Origin: Pseudonocardia alni
GTDB lineage: Bacteria; Actinomycetota; Actinomycetes; Mycobacteriales; Pseudonocardiaceae
Direction: 5' to 3'
Assembly (NCBI RefSeq): GCF_002813375.1
Contig: NZ_PHUJ01000003.1
Span: 4,216,001 to 4,280,000, forward strand
Length of the DNA stretch: 64,000 bases
The stretch's first letter is position 1. The number at the start of each line of letters is the position of its first letter. Positions 36,778 to 45,976 of the stretch are shown piece after piece. Made by a program: the position numbers and the translations under genes. The notes beneath the pieces were generated by a model. That model worked only from the letters and a program-made list of their open reading frames with translations. It did not search any database and was not told the origin of the DNA.

Positions 36778-37560
36778 ATGGCCGACGAGAACGCCGATCC
36801 CCGGACGCTGCACGAGAAGCAGCCCGAGAAGCAGCGTGGCCCGGTGGTGCTGCGCGGCGAACGCAGCATCGAGCCGACCACCACCGACCAGCGGCTGCTC
36901 GACTCCCGGGGCCCGGCCGACTGGGTGCACACCGACCCGTGGCGGGTGCTGCGGATCCAGGCCGAATTCGTCGAGGGGTTCGGGATGCTCGCCGAACTCC
37001 CGCGCGCGGCGACCGTGTTCGGCTCGGCCCGCACGCAGGCCGGCTCCCCGGAGTACGAGCTGGGCCGCGAGCTCGGGGCGCGGCTCGCCGGGGCCGGGTT
37101 CGCCGTCATCACCGGGGGCGGCCCGGGCGCGATGGAGGCCGCGAACCGCGGTGCCTCCGAGGCGGGCGGGCTCTCGGTCGGGCTCGGCATCGAGCTGCCG
37201 TTCGAGCAGGGCCTGAACCCGTGGGTCGACCTCGGGATCAACTTCCGCTACTTCTTCGCCCGCAAGACGATGTTCGTGAAGTACTCGCAGGCGTTCGTCT
37301 GCCTGCCCGGCGGGTTCGGCACGCTCGACGAGCTGTTCGAGGCGCTCGTCCTCGTGCAGACCAAGAAGGTCACGAAGTTCCCGGTCGTCCTGCTCGGCAG
37401 CGACTACTGGGGCGGCCTCTACGACTGGATCGCCAAGACCGTCCTCGCCGACGGCAAGATCGGTGAGAAGGACCTCGACCTGCTGCACGTCACCGACGAC
37501 ATCGACGACGCCGTCGACGTGGTCAACGAGGCCTACCACGCCTGGGAGGAGACGCACTGA
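36778..37560 (+). CDS. LOG-family (TIGR00730) Rossmann-fold protein, long form
   Basis: Product of 260 residues. The LOG-family nucleotide-monophosphate phosphoribohydrolase motifs GGGPGAMEAAN and PGGFGTLDELFE are present, after an N-terminal extension of about 75 residues. Relatives cleave cytokinin riboside 5'-monophosphates or other nucleotides; the physiological substrate in actinobacteria is unsettled. A GTG nine bases upstream (36769) is an alternative start. The stop overlaps the ATG of a second LOG gene. Confidence 0.88.
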   Translation: MADENADPRTLHEKQPEKQRGPVVLRGERSIEPTTTDQRLLDSRGPADWVHTDPWRVLRIQAEFVEGFGMLAELPRAATVFGSARTQAGSPEYELGRELGARLAGAGFAVITGGGPGAMEAANRGASEAGGLSVGLGIELPFEQGLNPWVDLGINFRYFFARKTMFVKYSQAFVCLPGGFGTLDELFEALVLVQTKKVTKFPVVLLGSDYWGGLYDWIAKTVLADGKIGEKDLDLLHVTDDIDDAVDVVNEAYHAWEETH

Positions 37561-38156
37561 TGGCCGGTCCGGAGCCCGGGTTCGCCGTCTGCGTCTACTG
37601 CGCCAGCTCCGACGGCGTCGCCCCGCACTACCTCGACCTCGCCCGGGAGGTCGGCCGTGCCGTCGCCGCCCGCGGCTGGACGCTCGTGTCCGGCGGGGGC
37701 CGCAAATCGATGATGGGTGCGGTCGCGGCCGGCGCCCGGGAGGCAGGCGGCCGCACGGTCGGGGTCATCCCGCGGTCCATGGTCGAGCGCGAGTGGGCCG
37801 ACCACGACAGCGACGAGCTGCTCGTCGTCGAGAGCATGCGCGAGCGCAAGCAACATATGGAGGACCGCGCCGACGCGTTCCTCGCGCTGCCCGGCGGCAT
37901 CGGGACCTGTGAGGAGCTCTTCGAGGTCTGGACGGCCGGGTCGCTCGGCCTCCACGGCAAGCCGGTCGTGCTGCTCGACCCCGACGGCCACTGGGACGGC
38001 CTCGTCGACTGGGTCGCCGGCCTCGCCGACCGCGGGTTCGCCTCACGGGCCCCGATCGAGCGGCTGCGGCAGGTCCGCGGCGGCGACTCCGCTCCGGCCG
38101 ACCCCGCCGGGCTGGCCGGCGCGGCGCTCGACGAGTGCGCCCGTCCGCTCACCTGA
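37560..38156 (+). CDS. LOG-family cytokinin riboside 5'-monophosphate phosphoribohydrolase
   Basis: Product of 198 residues, the compact LOG form, close to mycobacterial Rv1205. Motifs are CVYCASS near the start, SGGGRKSMMGAVA and PGGIGTCEELFEVWT, with the Arg and Glu needed for phosphoribohydrolase activity. It should release a free base from a nucleoside monophosphate. The ATG overlaps the stop of the long-form LOG gene, so the two unlike paralogues are translated as a pair. Confidence 0.9.
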   Translation: MAGPEPGFAVCVYCASSDGVAPHYLDLAREVGRAVAARGWTLVSGGGRKSMMGAVAAGAREAGGRTVGVIPRSMVEREWADHDSDELLVVESMRERKQHMEDRADAFLALPGGIGTCEELFEVWTAGSLGLHGKPVVLLDPDGHWDGLVDWVAGLADRGFASRAPIERLRQVRGGDSAPADPAGLAGAALDECARPLT

Positions 38157-38160
38157 GCCC

Positions 38161-39171
38161 GTGACCCTCTCCGCCCGGCTCGCCGCCCGCAAGGACGGCC
38201 GTCGCATCGCCGTCGTCCTGCCCGCCCTGGACGAGGAGGCGACGGTCGGTGCGCTCGTCGCCGGACTGACCCGGCTGTGCGAGGGCCCGTTCCCGCTGGT
38301 CGACGACCTCGTCGTCCTCGACTCCGGGAGCACCGACCGCACCGCGGAGTACGCCGCGGCGGCCGGGGCACGGGTGCTCGGCCGCGAGCGGGCGGTGCCC
38401 GGCGTCCACGTGCTGCCGGGCAAGGGCGAGGCGATGTGGCGCGCCGTCGTCGCCCTGGGGAACGGGCCGCGCCCGGCCGACCTGGTCTGCTTCGTCGACG
38501 CCGACCTCGTCGACCCGCACCCCGAGCTCGTCGAACGGCTCCTCGCGCCGCTGCTCACCCGGCCCGGGACCGCGCTGGTCAAGGGCTACCACCGGCGTCC
38601 GCTCACCGGCCCCGGCGGCCCCGGTGGTGCCTGCGGCCCCGACGACGCGAGCGGGCACGAGGGCGGCCGCGTCACCGAGCTGCTCGCCCGCCCCCTGCTC
38701 GCCGCGCTCCGCCCCGGGCTGCGGCACGTCCGCCAGCCCATCGGGGGTGAGTACGCCGCCACCCGCGAGCTGCTCGACCGGCTCCCGTTCGCGACCGGCT
38801 ACGGCGTCGACATCGGTCTGCTGCTCGACACCGACGCCGACACCGTCGTCGGCGGGACCGCGGCCATCGCGCAGGCCGACCTCGGCGTGCGCCGGCACCG
38901 CAACCGCCCGCTGCACGAGCTCGGCCGCACCTCCCGCGAGGTCCTCGCCACGGCCCTGGCCCGCTGCGGGGTCGAGGACTCCGGCGCCGGACTCACCGCG
39001 TTCCTCCCCGACGACGCCCTCCCCGGCCACGTGCACACCGGCCACGGCGCGGAGACGGAATGGCGCACCGAGACCCGTCCGCTGCGCCAGGTGGACCGGC
39101 CCCCACCGGGCCGGGTGCGCGACGGAGGGTCCGCCGAGCCGGTGGTCGCACCCGCCGCCCGCGTGGGGTGA
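38161..39171 (+). CDS. gpgS: Glucosyl-3-phosphoglycerate synthase
   Basis: Product of 336 residues of glycosyltransferase family 81. It has a GT-A fold with VVLPALDEEATVGALV at the start, VLDSGSTDRT, the metal-binding DADLVD motif, and the QPIGGEYAATRELL and GYGVDIGLLLDT acceptor region. It makes glucosyl-3-phosphoglycerate, the first step of the 6-O-methylglucose lipopolysaccharide pathway. Order LOG-gpgS-Rv1209-like-tag matches mycobacteria. GTG start at 38161, four bases after the LOG stop. Confidence 0.93.
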   Translation: MTLSARLAARKDGRRIAVVLPALDEEATVGALVAGLTRLCEGPFPLVDDLVVLDSGSTDRTAEYAAAAGARVLGRERAVPGVHVLPGKGEAMWRAVVALGNGPRPADLVCFVDADLVDPHPELVERLLAPLLTRPGTALVKGYHRRPLTGPGGPGGACGPDDASGHEGGRVTELLARPLLAALRPGLRHVRQPIGGEYAATRELLDRLPFATGYGVDIGLLLDTDADTVVGGTAAIAQADLGVRRHRNRPLHELGRTSREVLATALARCGVEDSGAGLTAFLPDDALPGHVHTGHGAETEWRTETRPLRQVDRPPPGRVRDGGSAEPVVAPAARVG

Positions 39172-39206
39172 GACCCGTCGTCGGACCGGCGTGATGAGAT
39201 GGCGGC

Positions 39207-39569
39207 ATGGGGACCGCCCTCGCGTACGTGCTCGTGCTGGCCGGCGTCGCCGCGCTGGTGTTCGTGTTGGCGGCCGCGGTCTTCGGCCGCGGGGAGGAGC
39301 TCGCCCCGCTCGCCCCGGACGCGACACCCACCCGGCTGCCCGCCCGCGAGGTCTCCGGAACCGACGTCCGCGACCTGCGTTTCCAGCAGGTGCTGCGCGG
39401 ATACCGGATGGCTGAGGTGGACTGGGCACTCGACCGGTTGGCCGGCGAGCTGGACCGGGTCCGGACCGACCGGCACGAGCTGGCCGACCGGGTGGCCCGG
39501 TTGGAGGCGACGATCGCGCGGATGCGCGCCGAGGAGGACCCGGGTGACGAGCAACGACGGCAGTGGTGA
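39207..39569 (+). CDS. Membrane-anchored DivIVA-domain protein (Rv1209-like)
   Basis: Product of 120 residues: one N-terminal membrane helix (about 5-26), a short linker and a DivIVA-type N-terminal motif (DLRFQQVLRGYRMAEVDWALDRLAGEL) followed by coiled coil. DivIVA motifs target curved membranes and poles. It corresponds in size and position to Rv1209. The last 26 bases overlap the next gene. Confidence 0.82.
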   Translation: MGTALAYVLVLAGVAALVFVLAAAVFGRGEELAPLAPDATPTRLPAREVSGTDVRDLRFQQVLRGYRMAEVDWALDRLAGELDRVRTDRHELADRVARLEATIARMRAEEDPGDEQRRQW

Positions 39570-40131
39570 CGGCGGTACCGCAGGCAGGAGCGGGGACGGC
39601 CGCGACGGCGAGGTCGGCGACCGCACCCCGGGCGTGCGCCCGGCCGGTGGCGGCCGGGTGGAACTGACGGTCCCGGTCGACGTCAACGTGCCCGCCGACG
39701 TCCTGTGGGAGGTCGTCTCCGACCTCGAGGGCCAGTCGGACTGGATGCTCGGCACGACCGTCGAGATCACCGCGGGCGACGGCCGCTCGGTCGGCACCGA
39801 GCTGCGCGCGGTCACCGGGGTCGGGCCGCTCGGCGTCGCCGACACGATGCGGGTCACCGAGTGGACCGAACCGCCCGCCGGTGCGACGGGTGAGCGGCGG
39901 ATCGTCGTCACCCACACCGGCACCGTGATCCGCGGCGACGGCGTGTTCGTCGTCGTGGAGCTGGGCCCGGCGCGGTCGCGGTTCCTGTGGACCGAGCTGC
40001 TCGACCTGCCGCTCGGTGCGCTCGGCCGGTTCGGCTGGCCGCTGGTGCGCCCCGCGTTCCGTGCCGGGGTCGCGCACTCGCTGCGCGGGATGGCCGAGCG
40101 GACCGAGGACCGCTACCGGGCCGGCCGGTGA
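39544..40131 (+). CDS. SRPBCC-family protein
   Basis: Product of 195 residues. A Gly/Asp-rich disordered start of about 35 residues precedes a START/SRPBCC fold (VELTVPVDVNVPADVLWEVVSDLEGQSDWMLGTTVEI, then FLWTELLDLPLGALGRFGWPLVRPAFRAGVAHSLRGMAE). Members bind lipids or hydrophobic ligands. The start GTG 39544 lies inside the DivIVA-like gene, and the stop overlaps the tag start, so all three are coupled. Confidence 0.82.
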   Translation: MTSNDGSGDGGTAGRSGDGRDGEVGDRTPGVRPAGGGRVELTVPVDVNVPADVLWEVVSDLEGQSDWMLGTTVEITAGDGRSVGTELRAVTGVGPLGVADTMRVTEWTEPPAGATGERRIVVTHTGTVIRGDGVFVVVELGPARSRFLWTELLDLPLGALGRFGWPLVRPAFRAGVAHSLRGMAERTEDRYRAGR

Positions 40132-40754
40132 CATCGCCCGACCCCGCGGCCCACGACGACCGCCCCCGCTGCGACTGGGCGCTCTCGGCACCGGACTACG
40201 TCGCCTACCACGACGACGAGTGGGGCCGCCCCGTCCACGGCACCGCGGCCTGGTTCGAGCGCATGAGCCTGGAGGCGTTCCAGTCCGGGCTGTCCTGGAT
40301 CGTCGTGCTGCGCAAGCGCCCGGCGTTCCGCGAGGTCTTCGCCGGCTTCGACCCGGACACGGTCGCCCGCTTCGGCGACGACGACGTGACCCGCCTCCTC
40401 GGCGACGCCCGGATCGTGCGCAACCGGATGAAGATCGAGGCCACGATCTCCAACGCCCGCGCCGTGCTCGACCTCCTCGACGCCGGTGACGACCTCGGCG
40501 CGTTCCTCGCCTCCTACGCACCCGACCCGGCCGACCACCCGCGCCCGGCACGGCTGTCCGACGTCCCCGGCTCCACGCCCGCGTCGACGGCGTTGTCGAC
40601 GGCGCTCAAGAAGCGCGGCTTCCGGTTCGTCGGTCCCACCACCTGCTACGCACTCATGCAGGCGACCGGTCTGGTCGACGACCACGTCGCGTACTGCTGG
40701 CGTGCCGGGGCCGCCCCGGAGGGCCCGCGGCGGACCGGACCGGGGTCGCCGTAG
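40128..40754 (+). CDS. tag: DNA-3-methyladenine glycosylase I
   Basis: Product of 208 residues of the Tag family, which excises 3-methyladenine from alkylated DNA. Family segments are CDWALSAPDYVAYHDDEWGRPVHG, the FERMSLEAFQSGLSW region and VGPTTCYALMQATGLVDDH. The zinc ligands (N-terminal Cys and His, C-terminal His and Cys) are all present, the last pair being DDHVAYC. Its GTG overlaps the preceding stop. Confidence 0.94.
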   Translation: MTSPDPAAHDDRPRCDWALSAPDYVAYHDDEWGRPVHGTAAWFERMSLEAFQSGLSWIVVLRKRPAFREVFAGFDPDTVARFGDDDVTRLLGDARIVRNRMKIEATISNARAVLDLLDAGDDLGAFLASYAPDPADHPRPARLSDVPGSTPASTALSTALKKRGFRFVGPTTCYALMQATGLVDDHVAYCWRAGAAPEGPRRTGPGSP

Positions 40755-40925
40755 CGTCGCCGGGCCGTTGCGCTGCGTGAACGCCGCGGGTATCGCTGCC
40801 GAGCCGTGATCGCCTCGGTTGCACCTCGGCGCCGGTGATGGGGGACAATGTGGTCCCACGGTCGGCGCGTGCCCCGAGCGCGCACCGGGGAACGACAGTT
40901 GTGGATGTTGACGGAGGACGGACGA

Positions 40926-41093
40926 ATGGCCGCGATGAAGCCCCGCACCGGCGACGGGCCCATGGAAGTCACCAAGGAGGGCCGGGGCATCGTGATGCGC
41001 GTCCCGCTCGAGGGCGGCGGGCGTCTCGTCGTCGAGATGACCCCGGACGAGGCCACCGACCTCAGTGAGGCGCTGAAGTCGACCGTCGGCTGA
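40926..41093 (+). CDS. DUF3117 protein (Rv1211-like)
   Basis: Product of 55 residues, almost invariant in actinobacteria: AAMKPRTGDGPMEVTKEGRG, VMRVPLEGGGRLVVEMTPDEA. It is a small beta-rich protein without known function. ATG 40926 is fixed by GGAGGA at 40913-40918. A candidate promoter is TTGCAC at 40819-40824 with GACAAT at 40844-40849, though the spacing is long. It sits in the conserved slot between tag and glgM. Confidence 0.92.
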   Translation: MAAMKPRTGDGPMEVTKEGRGIVMRVPLEGGGRLVVEMTPDEATDLSEALKSTVG

Positions 41094-41110
41094 CGGCCGA
41101 CGGAACGGAC

Positions 41111-41151
41111 ACGACGCGGCGGGGCCGGGGAACCGGTCCCGCCGTCGTCGT
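41111..41151. terminator. Bidirectional hairpin terminator
   Basis: An 18-base arm at 41111-41128 pairs with 41133-41151 around a GGAA tetraloop, with one G-T pair and one bulged base. It separates the convergent DUF3117 and glgM genes. Confidence 0.75.
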
Positions 41152-41173
41152 ACCCGGGGCCTGGTGACGGGCC

Positions 41174-42337
41174 TCAGGCCACCGACTCGTAGACCTCCAG
41201 CGTCCGCCGGGCCATCTCGGCCCAGGCGAACTCGGCGACCGCGCGCTCCCGGCCCCGCTCACCCATCGTCGCGGCCCGCCGCGGGTCCGCGACCAGCGCG
41301 TTGACCGCCTCGGCCAGTGCCGCCTCGAACGCGGCGGTGTCGGCCGGGTCGTAGTGCGCGAGGAGGCCGGTCGCGCCGTCGTCGACGACCTCCGGGATCC
41401 CGCCGACGTCGGAGGCGACCACGGCCGTACCGCAGGCCATCGCCTCCAGGTTCACGATGCCCAGCGGCTCGTAGACCGAGGGGCACACGAACACCGTCGC
41501 CGCCGACAGCAGCTGGCGGACCTCGGCGGTGGCGAGCATCCGCTGGATCCACACGACGCCGTCGCGCGAGGCGGACAGCTCCGCCACCGCCCGCTCGGTC
41601 TCGGCCGCGATCTCCTTCGTGTCCGGGGCGCCCGCGCAGAGCACGACCTGCGCCGACGGGTCGAACCGGTGTGCCGCCGCGACCAGGTGCCCGAGGCCCT
41701 TCTGCCGGGTGATCCGGCCGACGAACACCACGAGCGGCCGGTCCGGGTCGACGCCGTGGGCGAGCAGCGCGTCGCGGGCCGGGTCGGGCGCGTAGAACTG
41801 CGTGTCGATGCCGTTGTGCACCACGTGCACCAGGTCCGGGTCGATCGCGGGGTAGGCGTTCAGCACGTCGCGGCGCATGCCGTGGGAGACCGCGATGACG
41901 GCGTCCGCCGCCTCGTAGGCGGTCCGCTCCACCCACGACGACAGCCGGTACCCGCCGCCGAGCTGCTCGGCCTTCCACGGCCGCAGCGGCTCCAGCGAGT
42001 GGGCCGTGACCACGTGCGGGCGCCCGTGCAGCAGACCGCCGATGTGGCCCGCCATGTTGGCGTACCAGGTGTGGGAGTGCAGCACGTCGCAGCGCTCCAG
42101 CTCGGCGGCCATCGACAGGTCCACCCCGAGCGTGGTCAGCGCCGCGTTCGCCCCGTCCGGCAGCGGCGGCGCGGAGTGTGCGCGCGCGTCGGCCGGGGCG
42201 TTGCTGCCCGGTTCGGCGAAGCAGTGCACGTCGACGTCGACGAGCTCCCGCAGGGCGGGGACGAGATGTCCCACGTGGACTCCGGCGCCGCCGTAGACGG
42301 CGGGCGGGTATTCACGGGTGAGAAGGCCGACGCGCAC
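41174..42337 (-). CDS. glgM: GT4 alpha-glucan / maltose-1-phosphate synthase (GlgA/GlgM)
   Basis: Product of 387 residues, the same length as mycobacterial Rv1212c. GT-B fold signatures are [39 protein letters not shown] and the donor-site [31 protein letters not shown]. In mycobacteria this enzyme joins ADP-glucose to glucose-1-phosphate to make maltose-1-phosphate for GlgE and also elongates glucan; the same is inferred here. GTG 42337 start. It is divergent from glgC, which makes its donor. Confidence 0.9.
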   Translation of the reverse strand: MRVGLLTREYPPAVYGGAGVHVGHLVPALRELVDVDVHCFAEPGSNAPADARAHSAPPLPDGANAALTTLGVDLSMAAELERCDVLHSHTWYANMAGHIGGLLHGRPHVVTAHSLEPLRPWKAEQLGGGYRLSSWVERTAYEAADAVIAVSHGMRRDVLNAYPAIDPDLVHVVHNGIDTQFYAPDPARDALLAHGVDPDRPLVVFVGRITRQKGLGHLVAAAHRFDPSAQVVLCAGAPDTKEIAAETERAVAELSASRDGVVWIQRMLATAEVRQLLSAATVFVCPSVYEPLGIVNLEAMACGTAVVASDVGGIPEVVDDGATGLLAHYDPADTAAFEAALAEAVNALVADPRRAATMGERGRERAVAEFAWAEMARRTLEVYESVA

Positions 42338-42478
42338 GGGCCGGGACGCTACCGGGGCGGGCGGGCGGACGCGGCGCGAGGAGTCCGCCGGGCGATCGCT
42401 GCGTCCGATCCGGTCCGACCCTGCCCGGCGGGGCCGGACGTATGGCCCCGCCACCGGGCGCCCACTAGTGTTCACGCC

Positions 42479-43714
42479 ATGCGACCGACCGCGTCCGGAC
42501 GTCTTCCCGGAAGGGTTCTCGGCATCGTGCTGGCCGGTGGCGAGGGGAAGCGGCTCTGGCCGCTCACCGCGGACCGTGCCAAGCCCGCCGTCCCGTTCGG
42601 TGGCAACTACCGGCTCATCGACTTCGTGCTGTCCAACCTCGTGAACTGCGGGATGGACCGGCTGTGCGTGCTGACCCAGTACAAGTCGCACTCGCTGGAC
42701 CGGCACATCTCGACGACGTGGCGGCTGTCGTCGGTGCTCGACCAGTACATCACCACCGTCCCGGCCCAGCAGCGGCTCGGCAGGCGCTGGTACACCGGCT
42801 CGGCGGACGCGATCTTCCAGAGCCTCAACCTGGTCTACGACGACCAGCCCGAGTACATCGCCGTGTTCGGCGCCGACCACGTCTACCGGATGGACCCGGC
42901 GCAGATGATCGCCCAGCACGCCGAGTCCGGCGCGGGCGTCACCGTCGCGGGGATCCGGGTGCCGCGGGCCGAGGCCAAGGCGTTCGGCTGCATCGCCTCC
43001 GACGAGACCGGCCGCATCACCGAGTTCCTGGAGAAGCCGTCCGACCCGCCGCACGTGCCGGACGACCCCGAGGTGACCTTCGCTTCGATGGGCAACTACG
43101 TGTTCACCACCGAGGCACTGCTCGACGCGCTGAAGGCCGACGCGGCGAACGCCGACTCCGACCACGACATGGGCGGGGACATCATCCCGGCGCTCGTCGC
43201 CAAGGGTGACGCGCACGTCTACGACTTCGCCGACAACGTCGTCCCCGGCGCCACCGAGCGCGACGCCGGCTACTGGCGCGACGTCGGGACCATCGACGCG
43301 TACTACGACGCGCACACCGACCTCGTCTCGGTGCACCCGATCTTCAACCTCTACAACCAGCGCTGGCCCATCCGCACCGCGATGCCCGCGCTGCCGCCGG
43401 CGAAGTTCGTCGAGGGCGGCATCGCGCAGGACTCGATCGTCGGCGCGGGCACGATCATCTCCGGGGCGATCGTGCGCCGGTCGGTCATCAGCCCGAACGT
43501 GTCGGTGTCGGGCGGCGCCGAGGTCTCGGACTCGGTCGTGCTGCCGGGCGCCCGGATCGGCCGGGGCGCGGTCGTGCGCCGGGCGATCCTCGACAAGAAC
43601 GTCGTCGTCCCCGACGGCGCGCTGATCGGCGTCGACCTGAACCTCGACCGCAGCCGCTACACCGTCTCCAACGGCGGCGTCGTCGTCCTCGGCAAGGGCG
43701 TCACGGCGCAGTAG
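42479..43714 (+). CDS. glgC: Glucose-1-phosphate adenylyltransferase
   Basis: Product of 411 residues with the nucleotidyltransferase start [35 protein letters not shown], the catalytic [35 protein letters not shown] and a C-terminal left-handed beta-helix. It makes ADP-glucose, the donor for the divergently encoded GlgM. TAGTGT ends eight bases before the ATG, consistent with a leaderless message. Confidence 0.95.
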   Translation: MRPTASGRLPGRVLGIVLAGGEGKRLWPLTADRAKPAVPFGGNYRLIDFVLSNLVNCGMDRLCVLTQYKSHSLDRHISTTWRLSSVLDQYITTVPAQQRLGRRWYTGSADAIFQSLNLVYDDQPEYIAVFGADHVYRMDPAQMIAQHAESGAGVTVAGIRVPRAEAKAFGCIASDETGRITEFLEKPSDPPHVPDDPEVTFASMGNYVFTTEALLDALKADAANADSDHDMGGDIIPALVAKGDAHVYDFADNVVPGATERDAGYWRDVGTIDAYYDAHTDLVSVHPIFNLYNQRWPIRTAMPALPPAKFVEGGIAQDSIVGAGTIISGAIVRRSVISPNVSVSGGAEVSDSVVLPGARIGRGAVVRRAILDKNVVVPDGALIGVDLNLDRSRYTVSNGGVVVLGKGVTAQ

Positions 43715-43718
43715 CGCC

Positions 43719-43778
43719 GACCTGCGGCTCCGCGCTCACCTGCGGTGTCGATGCCGCGTTCGCTCCGCTCACCTGCGG
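43719..43778 (+). repeat. Short repeat cluster of CTGCGG-ended units
   Basis: The gap between glgC and the methyltransferase holds three related units: GACCTGCGG at 43719, and CTCACCTGCGG at 43735-43745 and 43768-43778. The 16-mer GACCTGCGGCTCCGCG (43719-43734) recurs exactly at 62348-62363, also just after a gene end. Confidence 0.55.
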
Positions 43779-44401
43779 ACGGCGCAGAGCATCCCGTCCG
43801 CGACCGGCAGCAGCGCCGACAGCAGGCGCTCGTCGTCGCGGACCAGCGCGGCGGTCTCGCGCAGTGCGGCCGTACCCGGACCGTGCACGGCACCGGGCTC
43901 GGCGACCCGGCCACCGTCGAGCACACCCTCCAGCACCAGCACCCCGCCGGGGCGCAGCAGCCGGATCGCCTCGGCCAGGTAGCCGGGGTACTCGGCGGGG
44001 ACGGCGTCGGCGACGACGAGGTCGTAGCCGCCGTCGGTCAGTCGCGGCAGCACCTCCAGTGCCATCCCGTTGATCAGCCGCGCGCGCCCGGGTCCGTACC
44101 CGGCGGCGAGGAAGGTGCGCCGGGCCGAACGCTGCAGCTCCGGGTCGACGTCGATGGTGGTCAGCGTCCCGTCGCCGGCCATGCCGCGCAGGAGGTACAG
44201 CCCGCTCACCCCGGCTCCGGTCCCGATCTCGACGACGGCCCGCGCGGAGACCGTCGCGGCCAGCACCGACAGCGCCGCCCCGCCCGCCGCGGAGATGGGG
44301 TGCGCGCCCGCCGCCGTGCCCAGTGCGCGGGCCTCGCCGCACGCGTCGTCCTCGGCGAGGTAGCCCTCGGCGTACGCGGCCGCCCCCGCGGGTGTGCTCA
44401 T
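43769..44401 (-). CDS. O-methyltransferase (Rv1220c-like)
   Basis: Product of 210 residues of the AdoMet-dependent O-methyltransferase family 3 (catechol-O-methyltransferase-like). AdoMet-binding motif I is VVEIGTGAGVSGLYLL, followed by TIDVDPELQRSARRTF and YDLVVADAVPAEYPGYLAEAIRLLRPGGVLVLE. The acceptor is unknown. It is divergent from sigE, as in mycobacteria. Confidence 0.9.
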   Translation of the reverse strand: MSTPAGAAAYAEGYLAEDDACGEARALGTAAGAHPISAAGGAALSVLAATVSARAVVEIGTGAGVSGLYLLRGMAGDGTLTTIDVDPELQRSARRTFLAAGYGPGRARLINGMALEVLPRLTDGGYDLVVADAVPAEYPGYLAEAIRLLRPGGVLVLEGVLDGGRVAEPGAVHGPGTAALRETAALVRDDERLLSALLPVADGMLCAVRR

Positions 44402-44433
44402 GGCGCAAGATTATCGCCGCATGATCCGTCGTC

Positions 44434-44466
44434 GGTTTCACAGACTTCTCTCAGACGGGTTTCACA
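44434..44466. promoter_or_regulatory. Direct repeats in the sigE upstream region
   Basis: GGTTTCACA occurs twice, at 44434-44442 and 44458-44466, 24 bases apart start to start, each followed by a CTC-rich stretch. This region lies between the methyltransferase and sigE and is lower in G+C than the genes. It may bind a regulator of sigE; in mycobacteria MprA binds direct repeats there, but I cannot show homology of the site. Confidence 0.45.
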
Positions 44467-44568
44467 TCCTCCTCATGGGTGGCGGGCAGTCTGTGGTGCA
44501 ACGAACGAAGCCGCGCGGCCGATCGACACCACGACACGGTCGCGACTCCACGGAGGTGCCCCGCCCCG

Positions 44569-45210
44569 ATGTCCGCCCCTCGCGCAACCGACGACGCCCC
44601 GTTCCGGGACGCCGCCGCCGGTACCCGCCCCGGTGAGGGTGCCGACTGGACCCCGCCCACCTGGGACGAGGTCGTCCGGGAGCACGCCGACCGCGTCTAC
44701 CGACTCGCCTACCGCCTGTCCGGCAACCAGCACGACGCGGAGGACCTCACCCAGGAGACCTTCATCCGGGTGTTCCGGTCCCTGGCGTCCTACAAGCCGG
44801 GCACCTTCGAGGGCTGGTTGCACCGCATCACCACGAACCTGTTCCTCGACATGGTCCGCCGCCGCGCCCGGCTGCGGATGGAGGGCCTGCCCGAGGACAC
44901 CGACCGTCTCCCGGGCGGTGGCCCCGAGCCCGAGACCGTGTTCGCGATCAACCACCTCGACCCGCACCTGCAGGCCGCGCTGGACGAGCTGCCCCCGGAC
45001 TTCCGGGTCGCCGTCGTCCTGTGCGACGTCGAGGGCCTGTCCTACGAGGAGATCGGCGCCACCCTCGGGGTGAAGCTCGGCACCGTCCGCAGCCGCATCC
45101 ACCGGGGTCGGACCGCGCTGCGAGCGTCGCTGGAGCGGCACCGCGCGGCCGCGGCGGAGGAGCAGGCGGTGGCATCCGACCGCGGTCCGGTGGCAGAGTT
45201 GGTCCCGTGA
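44569..45210 (+). CDS. sigE: ECF RNA polymerase sigma factor SigE
   Basis: Product of 213 residues. Region 2 ([30 protein letters not shown]) and region 4 ([41 protein letters not shown]) are complete. The neighbours rseA, htrA and tatB and the divergent methyltransferase match the mycobacterial SigE envelope-stress locus. ATG 44569 is taken; GGAGG at 44552-44556 is rather distant. Its stop overlaps the anti-sigma gene start. Confidence 0.95.
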   Translation: MSAPRATDDAPFRDAAAGTRPGEGADWTPPTWDEVVREHADRVYRLAYRLSGNQHDAEDLTQETFIRVFRSLASYKPGTFEGWLHRITTNLFLDMVRRRARLRMEGLPEDTDRLPGGGPEPETVFAINHLDPHLQAALDELPPDFRVAVVLCDVEGLSYEEIGATLGVKLGTVRSRIHRGRTALRASLERHRAAAAEEQAVASDRGPVAELVP

Positions 45211-45857
45211 CCGAGCGACGGCGTTTCCAGGTCGTCCCCCCGGACTGGGGGACGACCCACCTGACGCTCGAGGCGGTCGTCGCCTTCGTGGACGACGAGC
45301 TGGCCGCCGGCCCGCACGACCGCGCCACCCGCCACCTCGAGCGCTGCACCGACTGCGCGGTGGAGGTCGCCGAGCAGCGGCGGGCCCGCACCGCGCTGCG
45401 CGGTGCCGACGCCCCCACGCTGCCGCCGTCGCTGATGTCGACGCTGCGCGCGATCCCGCAGGACACCGAGCTGCCCCCGCCGCCGGCGGGCCTGTCGCTC
45501 ACCCCGGACGGCCAGCTCGTGTCGGTGCTGCGCCCGGCGCCGGTCGAGGGCGACCACGGCCGTCGCGCCGGGCGGTCGCGACGGGTGCGTCTGGGCACCG
45601 GTGCCGCCGTGTCCGGGCTGGCGCTCGGCGCGCTCGCGTTCGGCCTGCCCGCCGCCACGACCGCCACCCCGACCGGGCCGGCCGTCCCCGGCCCGGGTGC
45701 CGCGGCCGTCGCCCGGTTCGCGGCCACCCCGGTGCCCGCCTCGTCGCGGCGGACGGCCGTCCCGGCCGCCACCACGGTGGACTCGACCGGTGCGCCGCTG
45801 TCGCCGACGACCTCGGCCACGCCGGCCGGTGACGCCGACATCTCGCCGACGCGCTGA
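45207..45857 (+). CDS. rseA: Zinc-binding anti-sigma factor RseA
   Basis: Product of 216 residues. The N-terminal zinc-associated anti-sigma domain has the HLERCTDC motif (His43, Cys47, Cys50). A membrane helix follows at about residues 128-150, then an extracytoplasmic Thr/Pro/Ala-rich tail. It should hold SigE at the membrane until redox or envelope stress releases it. Its GTG overlaps the sigE stop, which ties their dosage together. Confidence 0.92.
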   Translation: MTERRRFQVVPPDWGTTHLTLEAVVAFVDDELAAGPHDRATRHLERCTDCAVEVAEQRRARTALRGADAPTLPPSLMSTLRAIPQDTELPPPPAGLSLTPDGQLVSVLRPAPVEGDHGRRAGRSRRVRLGTGAAVSGLALGALAFGLPAATTATPTGPAVPGPGAAAVARFAATPVPASSRRTAVPAATTVDSTGAPLSPTTSATPAGDADISPTR

Positions 45858-45976
45858 CGCGTCACCGATACACCGACTTCACCGCCCGCCGGGCAGGCTG
45901 AGCGGGTGTACTGGGTGGACGCCGTGCCGGCTGATCGATCGTCGGGAGCAGTCTCCCCGGACTCCGGGGTGACCCG

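Noticed and set aside
34450..37557. A 1035-codon open frame on the minus strand
   Set aside because: Only its 3' part (up to 35154) is a real gene, the XRE regulator. The rest runs antisense to dapE and the LOG gene and is an artefact of high G+C; the same holds for long frames at 8496-11762, 12201-14909 and 24901-28002.
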